In this document: piece by piece, positions 30,029 through 38,261 of the stretch
How the letters are laid out: the number at the start of each line of letters is the position of its first letter
Numbering within the stretch: the first letter of the stretch is position 1
DNA from: Bacillus albus
GTDB lineage: Bacteria > Bacillota > Bacilli > Bacillales > Bacillaceae_G
Direction: 5' to 3'
Length of the DNA: 64,000 nt
Assembly (NCBI RefSeq): GCF_001884185.1
Contig: NZ_MAOE01000125.1
Coordinates: forward strand, 62,001-126,000
Made by a program: the position numbers and the translations under genes
Notes under the pieces: model-generated
The model's input: the letters and a program-made list of their open reading frames with translations, nothing else
What the model was told of the DNA's origin: nothing
Database searches by the model: none

Positions 30029-30155
30029 CTAATCTTATTAAAAAGCGATGTCTTTCAAAATAAGTTCTACATCTTTTATCAGTATCGTTTGAACTTTCTT
30101 TAGCAGTCTTCAAATCATTAAGTATTAAAGAAAATGTATATAATCTGCTCCAAAT
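30029..30155 (-). pseudogene. Relic of an hblD 3' end between hblA and hblB
   Basis: The minus strand reads FSLILNDLKTAKESSNDTDK and, after a one-base shift, KDVELILKDIAF and stop. This matches the HblD C-terminus FSLIPDDLKAAKESWNDIHK and KDAEFISKDIAF. Alignment continues past the stop: TAGAACTTGAAA here against TAGAACTGAAA after hblD, followed in both by an AGGAGG-containing ribosome binding site and ATGAT start of hblB or hblA. Upstream, FGADYIHFSL recalls MGANY...HKFSL with an internal deletion. Confidence 0.85.
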
Positions 30156-30236
30156 TAATTCATTCTGTTTCAGATTTTAAAAAAGCAATTAAACTACAAG
30201 GTTATTCTTTTATTCGAATCATACTTATATATAATT

Positions 30237-30270
30237 GAAAGGCGAAGTCTTTAATGAGACTCCGCCTTTC
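30237..30270 (-). terminator. Terminator-like hairpin after hblA
   Basis: GAAAGGCGAAGTCT (30237-30250) and AGACTCCGCCTTTC (30257-30270) form a 14-bp stem with one mismatch and a 6-nt loop, about 100 bp past the hblA stop. It may reduce read-through into hblB. A similar hairpin lies at 61010-61037. Confidence 0.7.
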
Positions 30271-30368
30271 TGTTATATAAGGATTTATTAATTACCACTT
30301 TTCTGTTTAACAGTGTAATCATAGACTTTCTATGTTTTAGTTCACTTTACAACAGAATTAATATTTCC

Positions 30369-31496
30369 CTATTTTTGTGGAGTAACAGTTTCTACTTTTA
30401 ACTCCTTTATTCCTTCTTTTAATGTAACAGCATCTGTTCGTAATGTTTTCCAACTGTCTTTCGCTGCATTTAAATTAGGTTTTAAGAATTTAAATTTATT
30501 TTGATCGGCTTTTTGAGCTGCATTCTCAATATGCCCTAGAACGCCCGAATATTGAGAATCTAAATCATGCCACTGCGTGGACATATAAGTAAGAGCGTTA
30601 ATAGCATCATCAAGTGCCTTGTGCATTTCATTAATATTACTGTAAGCAACTCCAACTACACGATTTAAGGTTACTTTATAATCCACGGTCTGACGTAATT
30701 CTGCTAATAAAGGCTCTAACTTACCTAAATTATCTCTTGCTACTCCCACTATGATACCGCCAATTATTGGTAGACCCAAAATAGCACCCTTCATTACATT
30801 AAACCCATCAGATTCTAATTGTTTATAATAGTTTACTGATCCTAATACTTCTTCTAGACGCTTTTGATCGGCATCAACATCTGCACCTTGATTTTTTAAA
30901 ATTGACTGCAAGAGCTCTTTATTACTTCCAAATGCTCTAACATCGTGTCCAATAGAGTCTCTTAATTTAGTTAATTCTTCTATTAGTTGTTGTGCATACT
31001 TTTGATTTTGTTGAATTTCACCTCGCAAATCTGTAATCCCTTCTTTTAAAGTTTCTCCATCCCCTGTATTAATCGCCTCTACCATTGTTTCATAATAATT
31101 GTCAAATGTTGTATCGTATTCAACAATACCATTCAATGTATCTAAAAGCTGTTTTTTTACTTTCGTATCCCAAGTAACAGCATGTGCTCTTGCATTCTTT
31201 TGATCTTGTACGATTCTACCAGGTAAATCTACATATCCATTAATGGTAATTCCCTCAAAATTCACATCCGGATTTTTAATTAACATATAAGAATAGGCAT
31301 TCATAGATTTTGCAAATAATCCAGCCTTTTGCAAGGTCTCTTTCATTCTCGCTTCATTTGCAGAAAGAGCTGTATCTTCATTGTTCGTTTGTTCAATTTC
31401 ACTTGCAAAAGTTGTTACTGGTGAAACTACATTAGCAGTTGTAATAGTTAATAGCGTCGATACAGCGAGTAATTTGTAAGGGATTTTTTTTATCAT
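30369..31496 (-). CDS. hblA: Hemolysin BL binding component B
   Basis: 375 aa, secreted; binds host cell membranes and recruits L1 and L2 to form the tripartite pore. The start is the ATG at 31496, 8 nt after GGAGG. The signal peptide MIKKIPYKLLAVSTLLTITT continues to a TTFA/SEIEQ cleavage region near residue 31. Long helices flank a hydrophobic hairpin (GAILGLPIIGGIIVGVARDN), the beta-tongue of the ClyA-like fold. It lies 36 bp after hblD. Confidence 0.97.
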   Translation of the reverse strand: MIKKIPYKLLAVSTLLTITTANVVSPVTTFASEIEQTNNEDTALSANEARMKETLQKAGLFAKSMNAYSYMLIKNPDVNFEGITINGYVDLPGRIVQDQKNARAHAVTWDTKVKKQLLDTLNGIVEYDTTFDNYYETMVEAINTGDGETLKEGITDLRGEIQQNQKYAQQLIEELTKLRDSIGHDVRAFGSNKELLQSILKNQGADVDADQKRLEEVLGSVNYYKQLESDGFNVMKGAILGLPIIGGIIVGVARDNLGKLEPLLAELRQTVDYKVTLNRVVGVAYSNINEMHKALDDAINALTYMSTQWHDLDSQYSGVLGHIENAAQKADQNKFKFLKPNLNAAKDSWKTLRTDAVTLKEGIKELKVETVTPQK

Positions 31497-31532
31497 TTCA
31501 TTTTCCTCCAATTTAGTTTTTAAATTTCAGTT

Positions 31533-32753
31533 CTACTCCTGTTTAAAAGCAATATCTTTTGAAATGAATTCTGCATCTTTATGAATATCATTCCAACTTT
31601 CTTTAGCGGCTTTTAAATCATCTGGTATTAAAGAGAATTTGTGGTCTTGCATAGAATCGATATTATCCAATAAATCTGTATAATTTGCGCCCATTGTATT
31701 CCATTGCTTTTGAATATTTGTTAGAGACAATATCGCTTGATCTACAGTCTGATATAAATATGCCAATGTTTCTTTCGCGTTAGTAAGCGAAAGAACTGCT
31801 TGATTAGCACGATCTGCTTCCATACTTAATTCTCCAATTTTGTTAGAAATTTCATTATAGGAGTCCATATGCTTAGATGCTGTGACACCAGCCGCAGTTC
31901 CTAGACCGATACCAGCTGCACCAAGAGCCGAGAGTCCACCAACAACAGCCGGTGTTGCTGTACCGCCAGTTACAACAATAACTACCGCTCCTCCAATAGC
32001 TGCAATAACTAAAATAGCTGCTCCCAATCCACCACCAATTGACCATGCTAATACATCATCAAAATGTTTTTTCTGAGTAGAACGAAGTTGCTCAATTTCA
32101 GCTTGAAGTTGTGGAATCGTTGCCTGTTGACCTGCTAATATTGCAGTTAATCCACCTTTCCCATCTGGACCACCAACATTATTTTTAAAATCTGTAGAAT
32201 TTTGATATAGTTTCCCTTTGAAGTCTTGTAGCATCTTAATCACATCTGTAACTTCTTTTGAATTTGTATTGATTGTAGTAATTAAATCATTTATACCCTC
32301 TTTTAGACCTGCCTTATCTTTCTTTTGTACAGTTTCTACTAATGTGTCGTAATAATTTTGAAATTGTTCATCGTAATTTACAATATTACGAGCAGTTTTT
32401 TGAATCTGTGGCTTCGCTGTATCTAACCAGTAATTCGCATTGATTCGTGACAGCTCTTGATTAAGGTGAATATTTTTGAGCAACTCTCCCCCCTCTGAGC
32501 CTAAATCGATATTAGATAAATTTACATTTGGTTGCTTAATCATTGTTTTTGCGTATAAATCCATTACTAGAATATGAGACCCTGTTTCAGCCAATGCTTT
32601 CTTCAGTCCTTCGGGGCCTAATGCATAATTGCCTACTTTTTGTTCTTGAGCAGTCGTTTCTTGTGCAAATGCATGAATAGTGTTACCGGTAGTAGCAGTT
32701 ATAACAGTTGCTAATGTAGCTAAAGTTAGTACTTTGAATGGAAATTTTTTCAT
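31533..32753 (-). CDS. hblD: Hemolysin BL lytic component L1
   Basis: 406 aa, the secreted lytic component L1 of hemolysin BL. AAGGAG lies 7 nt before the ATG. The signal peptide ends near IHAFAQE (about residue 31). A long hydrophobic stretch at about residues 234-295 (AWSIGGGLGAAILVIAAIGG, AVVIVVTGGTATPAVVGGLS) is the membrane-inserting tongue. Helices before and after carry KLYQNSTDFKNNVGGPDGKG and FSLIPDDLKAAKESWNDIHK. The 3' end has a degenerate copy between hblA and hblB. Confidence 0.97.
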   Translation of the reverse strand: MKKFPFKVLTLATLATVITATTGNTIHAFAQETTAQEQKVGNYALGPEGLKKALAETGSHILVMDLYAKTMIKQPNVNLSNIDLGSEGGELLKNIHLNQELSRINANYWLDTAKPQIQKTARNIVNYDEQFQNYYDTLVETVQKKDKAGLKEGINDLITTINTNSKEVTDVIKMLQDFKGKLYQNSTDFKNNVGGPDGKGGLTAILAGQQATIPQLQAEIEQLRSTQKKHFDDVLAWSIGGGLGAAILVIAAIGGAVVIVVTGGTATPAVVGGLSALGAAGIGLGTAAGVTASKHMDSYNEISNKIGELSMEADRANQAVLSLTNAKETLAYLYQTVDQAILSLTNIQKQWNTMGANYTDLLDNIDSMQDHKFSLIPDDLKAAKESWNDIHKDAEFISKDIAFKQE

Positions 32754-32814
32754 GACTATTCTCCTTCTTTCGCTAAATGCTTATAATCTTTATATATTTC
32801 CGAAAAACGCAATA

Positions 32815-34134
32815 TTAAAATTTATATACTTGTTCTTCAAGGTAACTTATTACATTTTTTAATTGTCTTAATGTATCTTTTTGAGACTGCTCGTTAGTTG
32901 TATCAACATTAGTAGATAATTTTGTAATGCTATTATTTATTAGATTTAAATCTTCTTTATAGCGCTTTAGTAGATCCAGTTCTACATCTACTTGATTTGC
33001 AAACGTATGCAAATCATTTTGTGTAAGAAGAAGCATTGATTTTTGTAAATCAGCTATTGATAGTTTCGTTGTTAAATCATATATTTTTTGATTTTGTTTC
33101 TCTAAATCATCTAAATATGCTCGCTGTTCTGCTGTTAATTTATTTACTTCAGCAAAAACGCCAAATGTTTTCTTAATCTTTTCAGTATCAATGACCTTCA
33201 TTAGGTCATACTCTTGTGTTTTGGCTGCGGCTGCGGCTGCTATTTCACCTTGTTTGCTTTTCTCAATTGCTTCACGAGCTGCTTTTTTTGCTGATTCAAT
33301 CTCTAGAGCAGTTTTACCTTGCTCTGTTGCTTCTTGCACTGCTTTTTTCTCTGCTTCTAGAATAGAGTTGTTAATTTCTTTTCCTTTGTTATACGCTGCC
33401 ACCCCGACTTGAGCAGCTGGTTCAATAATTTCTTTTGAAAGACTATAAACTTCTTTGAATATAGCAAATCCCTGTTCATTTAAAGCCCCTGGTATTAATG
33501 CAATTTGCTGTAAATCATTTTGAATTGCTTTTTTGGTATTTAATATTTCATTTTTTAACTGATCTATTTTTCCTGTTCCATCTGTACTTAGTATGCCTTG
33601 CGCAGTTGCCACATCAGTATCAAAATCTTTTAATTTTTTATCAAGCTGTAATTTAAGATCTGTTAATTCATTGATTTGCCGTTGCGTATTTTCTTGATTC
33701 GTCATAGCCATTTCTTGAAGTACTTCAAGTCTATCCGAAAACCCTTCTCTATCTTCTTTATTGTCTACAAACGATTTTAATGTCGGGTAATAGCTATTAA
33801 ATTTTGTTACAAATCCTTTACTTTTTGAATTTAATAGAATTAACTGTGGATAGAGTTCCGATGACCATTCCTTCATATCTTGTTTGATTAGGAATTGATT
33901 TGTATTTAAAGCTGTGACTTCCTCTAACTGTACATTAGGACTCATTAAAGATTGATCAATATACGTTTGGATTAATTTAGATTGCGCACCTAATTTTCGT
34001 AATGAAGAGGAAATATCCATGCCTTCCTGTTGAGTTTCCGCTTGAACGATTGGTGTTGCGAGAGTATTGATAGGAATATTTCCTCCAGTTACAATGGATG
34101 TGACTAATAATCCTGTAATTATTTTATTTTTCAT
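32815..34134 (-). CDS. hblC: Hemolysin BL lytic component L2
   Basis: 439 aa, the secreted lytic component L2 and first gene of the operon. The start is the ATG at 34134, 8 nt after AAAGGAG; a GTG three codons upstream overlaps that site. The signal peptide ends around VQAE (about residue 34). The body is helical; a lysine/alanine-rich segment (EAEKKAVQEATEQGKTALEI, GEIAAAAAAKTQEYDLMKVI) and the tongue region (LPGALNEQGFAIFKEVYSL-like) fit the family. It is preceded by a very long untranslated leader to the PlcR box. Confidence 0.97.
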   Translation of the reverse strand: MKNKIITGLLVTSIVTGGNIPINTLATPIVQAETQQEGMDISSSLRKLGAQSKLIQTYIDQSLMSPNVQLEEVTALNTNQFLIKQDMKEWSSELYPQLILLNSKSKGFVTKFNSYYPTLKSFVDNKEDREGFSDRLEVLQEMAMTNQENTQRQINELTDLKLQLDKKLKDFDTDVATAQGILSTDGTGKIDQLKNEILNTKKAIQNDLQQIALIPGALNEQGFAIFKEVYSLSKEIIEPAAQVGVAAYNKGKEINNSILEAEKKAVQEATEQGKTALEIESAKKAAREAIEKSKQGEIAAAAAAKTQEYDLMKVIDTEKIKKTFGVFAEVNKLTAEQRAYLDDLEKQNQKIYDLTTKLSIADLQKSMLLLTQNDLHTFANQVDVELDLLKRYKEDLNLINNSITKLSTNVDTTNEQSQKDTLRQLKNVISYLEEQVYKF

Positions 34135-35012
34135 TCCGTACACTCCTTTACCATTGTTTTTATAACTTAATTCATATAACTTGTACGACCTCTCTCTTTG
34201 TAAACTGGTTAAGAAAGAGAAATCTTTCAGATAGGTTAATATCGTTATTTTTTACTTCTAATAGGATGTAAGGATTTTACTTATCTCTCATTTCGATACT
34301 CTATTTTTTCAAATATAAATAAAAGAATTTATTAACTATATTTGAATCAGGCACCCTATAAGTAATAAATTATTAATTCTTCCCTAGAGTTGCGTTTTAA
34401 CTTCCAAAACCGCGAGAATCAATAAACCAATGCTTACAGTTAAGTTTGTCATAACATTATTTAATTTAAATTTGATAATATGCCTCTTAGTTTTGTCAGT
34501 AAACTCCTTACTAGACAACAAAAGGTGAAATTATACTGTACATCGCTTATACTTTTATTGCGGAATAACTTCACTTTTGTTATGCAGAAACTTAGAACAC
34601 GTTTATTACAAATTTGATTCTTGACCTCTCTTGAATAAATTTACTATTCAGAAAAATATTTTCGACATAATGTTACTTACAACTTCACTATAATTCCTAT
34701 TAGCGTAACCTTCTCCTTTCTATCTGGTCATACCAGTTATGTTGTTCATTAAAACATTAAATTTTTAATGCGTAAATAGAAAAATTTTGTCGATTACGCT
34801 TGATAATTTACTGTTAAATAAAAATATGAACCGAAAAAAATTATATAAATATAGTTATTCATAAATTTCATTTCTGTAATTGTAATGATTACAAATTAAT
34901 GTGTATACGGTTAAAAATAACTATTTTAGCTCAACCAAGAAATTTTATTTTAGAAAAAATACTTATAGAATAATATAATAGGTCTTTTTATACTTTTTTA
35001 CCTTTATTTAGT
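34135..35012 (-). other. Long hbl leader region without genes
   Basis: About 880 bp between hblC and the PlcR box hold no ORF with coding character. hbl is known for an unusually long untranslated leader. The sequence is A/T-rich with no riboswitch motif I recognise; sites for other regulators known to act on hbl (for example CcpA, ResD, Fnr, CodY) could not be located with confidence. Confidence 0.6.
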
Positions 35013-35028
35013 TATGTATAATTGCATA
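35013..35028. promoter_or_regulatory. PlcR box of the hbl operon
   Basis: TATGTATAATTGCATA fits the PlcR consensus TATGNANNNNTNCATA at every fixed position. PlcR with the PapR peptide activates secreted virulence genes at the end of growth. It lies about 880 bp before hblC and about 140 bp past the araC terminator. Confidence 0.88.
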
Positions 35029-35173
35029 AAATGTAGATATATTTAGTAATATATGTTATATCGTTGATTTTTTCACAAAACATCCTAATATCATTATTAA
35101 TAAATGTCTAATATGAAGATATTAGTCTATAAACTTATCATCGTTATAAACATAGGTTTTTAATTACAAAAAA

Positions 35174-35204
35174 GCTGCAAAGCTTCCTTGAAACACTTTG
35201 CAGC
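35174..35204 (-). terminator. Terminator of the AraC-family gene
   Basis: On the minus strand GCTGCAAAG/CTTTGCAGC (9-bp stem) is followed by TTTTTTG. It insulates the araC gene from the hbl promoter downstream. Confidence 0.85.
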
Positions 35205-35313
35205 CTTCTGTCTTTTTGTTTTCTTTAGCAAAATAATGGTTAGTGAATTTTCATTTTTTCGGATACTTACACCCATGTTTAAGTCTTTACATTGGAGACA
35301 GCAGATAACAAAC

Positions 35314-36543
35314 TTATATTATTGTATATTTTTCACGGTACTGCCTAGGAGTCATGCTAGTTATTTTTTTGAAAACTCTTATAAAATAACTTTGGTCATT
35401 AAAGTTAAGCCAAGCACAGATATCTGATAACGAATAAGTAGTAAGTGTTAATAATTTCTTTGCTTCTTCCACTCGTTCCCTTTGAATATATTCGCTTAAA
35501 GTAATTCCCATTTCTTTTTTAAATAGTTTAGACAGATAAGTAGGCGTAATTTCTAAATGATTAGCAAGTTCATTCAGAGATATTCCATCGTAAACATTTT
35601 TATTAATATGTTTTATACATGTAGTAACCGCGTAAGAATACTTTTTTGCATTGTATTCTTTCACACGATCTGCAAAGGTACGTAAAGCGTCCCCTGACAA
35701 ACGCTTTACAGATTCTACACTATCTAATTGTTCCAGGGTTTGTATATATAAAATACTATGAGCAAAAGCAATGTCTGGTGGCAGGTTTCCTTCTATTGCA
35801 TATCGAGTGGCTAAGGTAATCGCAATAATTCCAAGGTTTTTTTGATTCCTGAGCGGATTCTCTATTAGCATAAGTTCAACATCTTCTTGCGAAACCGCAT
35901 ACATATACTGTATTAACTTTTTTTTATTTCCTTCTTTAATAGTCGAAAAGAAATCATTTACTAATGCCATATTGTGCGTTTTAGGTTTGTTTTGTCGGCG
36001 TTTTAAAATATATAAATCAGGTTTCACAATTTTATTAGGAATTTCCTCTAGTACTTTATTTTTTTCCAAGACAATATCTACATCTAACTTTTCATTGAAA
36101 ATCATGTAATGTAATAAAATTCCCATATCAATTAATGTAGTTTTTTTAATCTCAGATAAACACTGATAATAGGCAAGTCTTTCTTGAATGTTATCATTTG
36201 ATTTAAATTCTGTCTGAAATTTTATGATCATATCATCTGAATCTTTTGGATGTATAGTAGGACCGATTATAATAGTCCCTTTAATATCATCATGATTTTC
36301 TATATGAATTAGAACAAAATTTTCAAGATAGTTGTTACTTCGGAAAAGCGGCAAGTTAAAGGGATCGTTTTCTTGATAAATATCAGTAAGATGTTCTTCT
36401 TTTGAAGAATAAAAAGGACTACAAACATTATCAGATGTAGAATGATATAAAATTTTTCTGTCTGCAGATAAAATATGTACAGGGGCATTAAATGCTTTAT
36501 GTGCAAGATCACACAAGTGTTGTATATCGATGGAAGTATTCAT
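35314..36543 (-). CDS. AraC-family transcriptional regulator
   Basis: 409 aa. The C-terminal 100 residues hold two AraC helix-turn-helices: GISLNELANHLEITPTYLSK then LFKKEMGITLSEYIQRERVE, and SLSDICAWLNFNDQSYFIRV with FKKITSMTPRQYREK. The N-terminal half (about 1-290) is a sensor region with a GAF/PAS-like beginning (LAHKAFNAPVHILSADRKIL) as in the long AraC regulators that control surface or virulence genes in Gram-positives. AAAGGAG precedes the ATG. Direct repeats upstream (36588, 36628) may be its own binding sites. It is upstream of hbl in the same orientation but separated by a terminator. Confidence 0.88.
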   Translation of the reverse strand: MNTSIDIQHLCDLAHKAFNAPVHILSADRKILYHSTSDNVCSPFYSSKEEHLTDIYQENDPFNLPLFRSNNYLENFVLIHIENHDDIKGTIIIGPTIHPKDSDDMIIKFQTEFKSNDNIQERLAYYQCLSEIKKTTLIDMGILLHYMIFNEKLDVDIVLEKNKVLEEIPNKIVKPDLYILKRRQNKPKTHNMALVNDFFSTIKEGNKKKLIQYMYAVSQEDVELMLIENPLRNQKNLGIIAITLATRYAIEGNLPPDIAFAHSILYIQTLEQLDSVESVKRLSGDALRTFADRVKEYNAKKYSYAVTTCIKHINKNVYDGISLNELANHLEITPTYLSKLFKKEMGITLSEYIQRERVEEAKKLLTLTTYSLSDICAWLNFNDQSYFIRVFKKITSMTPRQYREKYTII

Positions 36544-36587
36544 TACATTCTCCTTTATAGATCCATAAAATATAATCTGTTATATAT

Positions 36588-36640
36588 AATTCACGACAAA
36601 TAATACTATAAAATATCAAATTAGTACAATTCACAACAAA
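36588..36640. promoter_or_regulatory. Two direct repeats upstream of the AraC gene
   Basis: AATTCACGACAAA (36588-36600) and AATTCACAACAAA (36628-36640) differ by one base and are exactly 40 bp apart, each followed by an A/T stretch containing TACTATA. The spacing of nearly four helical turns suits an AraC-type dimer acting on its own promoter. Confidence 0.55.
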
Positions 36641-36840
36641 ATATTACTATATCTTTTTTATAAAAATCATATATTATTTAATTGTAGTTAGCATCTAAAT
36701 ATCAGAGTAGATAAGTAAATGAAATACACTAAGTTCTTTTCTTAATTCTACAAGATATAATTATTGAACTTGAGAAAACAGTGAAGTACTACAAAATACA
36801 GTGGTAGTCAATGCGAGGACCAAGCTGGAAAAAGATTTAA

Positions 36841-37258
36841 AATGCAGCGAAAGTTACAGGGGATACTGTACCACCGCAAGAAACAACAGTCAAAGTTCCA
36901 ATTCAATCACTTATACAAATTGAATTCCAAAAATAAATACTGCTAATTTAAATGTGAAACTGAAAAACCACTTCGTTCCAAATTTTAAAAAAAGATAATA
37001 ACGAAGTCATAAAATTGGAAACAGCTGAAAGTGATAAGGCTATTTTTGAAGCACTATACTTTGAAAAATACAAGGTGGAGGAAATTCAAGTACTCAATTA
37101 AACATTTAATTGAGAGAAAGGTCTTTTCATCAACTAAAAATAACGAATGGAATATTCAAGAAAAATGGCATTATATTACTGGTCGCAACATTAGTTTTAA
37201 TTTCCACAAAAGAGGAAAAAATATATATACTTTACAAATACTAAGAATATCAAACTAG
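36841..37258 (+). pseudogene. Cluster of decayed gene fragments
   Basis: Three plus-strand pieces read as protein but lack starts and change frame. First, KVTGDTVPPQETTVKVPIQS then LIQIEFQK (stop near 36936). Second, NNEVIKLETAESDKAIFEAL then YFEKYKVEEIQVLN (stop near 37100). Third, in another frame, HLIERKVFSSTKNNEWNIQE then KWHYITGRNISFNFHKRGKN and IYTLQILRISN (stop 37258). The second and third probably belong to one frameshifted gene. No family is recognised. They fill part of the 36544-38261 gap with no intact gene. Confidence 0.45.
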
Positions 37259-37279
37259 ATAGTTTTATTACCGCATCAC

Positions 37280-37438
37280 ATAAAGTGAAACTTTAATCAG
37301 TGGGGGTTTTGTTCATCCCCCACTGATTATTAGCCCACACCAATCGGGCTTTTACGGACAGTTGATCCCCCACCTAACTTCTTTGTTTCCGCTAAATTTT
37401 GAGGTGGGGGTCTTACTGCCCACAAATAGCGGGATAAA
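37280..37438 (-). repeat. bcr1-like structured repeat
   Basis: A 159-bp element with an ATAAA at each end (37280-37284 and 37434-37438; TTTAT on the minus strand). It contains nested hairpins: AATCAGTGGGGG/CCCCCACTGATT (37295-37328), AGCCC/GGGCT (37332-37350) and CCCCCACCT/AGGTGGGGG (37367-37410). The length, terminal TTTAT motifs and strong RNA folding match what I recall of the bcr1 repeat dispersed in B. cereus group chromosomes. The 370 bp that follow show no gene. Confidence 0.72.
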
Positions 37439-37812
37439 CTTATTATTAATTTCCAAATACAATAGTTGTTAATCAACAAAAAAACTTCAATAATTAAGGT
37501 GCACAGTAAATTGACCTCAAAACAGTAATTACTACAATATCAGTTTTTACTTATTCTATAAAAAAAGAAATATCTCTTAATAATCATTACCTTATATCGA
37601 TTTAGACATAAAACATTTTATTATATTGGCTTAAGTATTATGGAATTAAAATTGCAAATAACACCAAAACTCTTTTAAGGGCTCATACATCGTTCGTATT
37701 GAATTAACTCTCTTTCGATACCTATGTCATTAACACAGCTACAAAAGATTATTACAAAGTAATCTGAGGAGTTTTTTCAATTTCAAATTTTATTTTTTTG
37801 TAAATTAAAGGA

Positions 37813-37842
37813 AAAATAATCCGTATATATACGGATTATTTT
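37813..37842 (-). terminator. Perfect 30-bp palindrome after the broken SASP gene
   Basis: AAAATAATCCGTATA is followed directly by its exact reverse complement TATACGGATTATTTT. It lies 1 bp beyond the SASP relic's stop and likely was its terminator. Confidence 0.65.
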
Positions 37843-37843
37843 C

Positions 37844-38048
37844 TTAGTGTAATCTGTATTGACCTGTTAACTGTTTTTCAGCCATTCGAACTAAGCGTTT
37901 TGTAATCTCTCCACCGATCCGAACCATTTGCAGATGATGATGTATCCGGTCCCAGTGTGACTCCTAGTTCAAAAGCAATTTCATACTTCATTTGCTCAAT
38001 AGTACTTGTAGTAGCAGAAATAAGAATTTCATTTGTATTACTTTCGTA
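37844..38048 (-). pseudogene. Frameshifted alpha/beta-type SASP gene
   Basis: The minus strand reads STIEQMKYEIAFELGVTLGP then DTSSSANGS, matching [30 protein letters not shown]. One extra base in GGTTCGGATCGGTGG (expected GGTTCGGTCGGTGG) shifts the frame; in the next frame [20 protein letters not shown] then YRLH and stop continue the family. No ATG lies at the expected start, and the QEFG cleavage-site glutamine/phenylalanine is changed (AFELG). It is a clear pseudogene, third ssp-type sequence of the window. Confidence 0.88.
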
Positions 38049-38101
38049 TCTTTGAATATTTATAATTGCACTTCCAATATATTTATAAATAACATGTGCC
38101 T

Positions 38102-38124
38102 ACTTATGCTATTCATGCATAAGT
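38102..38124. repeat. Inverted repeat ACTTATGC/GCATAAGT
   Basis: 8-bp perfect arms (38102-38109 and 38117-38124) with a 7-nt spacer, in the gap between the SASP relic and the GIY-YIG gene. It resembles a PlcR box but is one base too long. Confidence 0.4.
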
Positions 38125-38261
38125 AACCTAATTTCTTCCAGTATTTTTATAGGAACCCTTTCCCTCCCCTTATTCCACCAATTAAATTTGAAACACAAAT
38201 GTACATTACATTTCAATATAACAATAAAAGCTACAAAAGCAACGAATTTACTACTTTAAAG

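Noticed and set aside
38102-38124. PlcR box-like inverted repeat
   Set aside because: The spacing gives 17 nt instead of the 16-nt consensus and no secreted gene follows.
38130-38230. Minus-strand frame ending VPIKILEEIRLLMHE
   Set aside because: No start or ribosome binding site and no family; too short to support.
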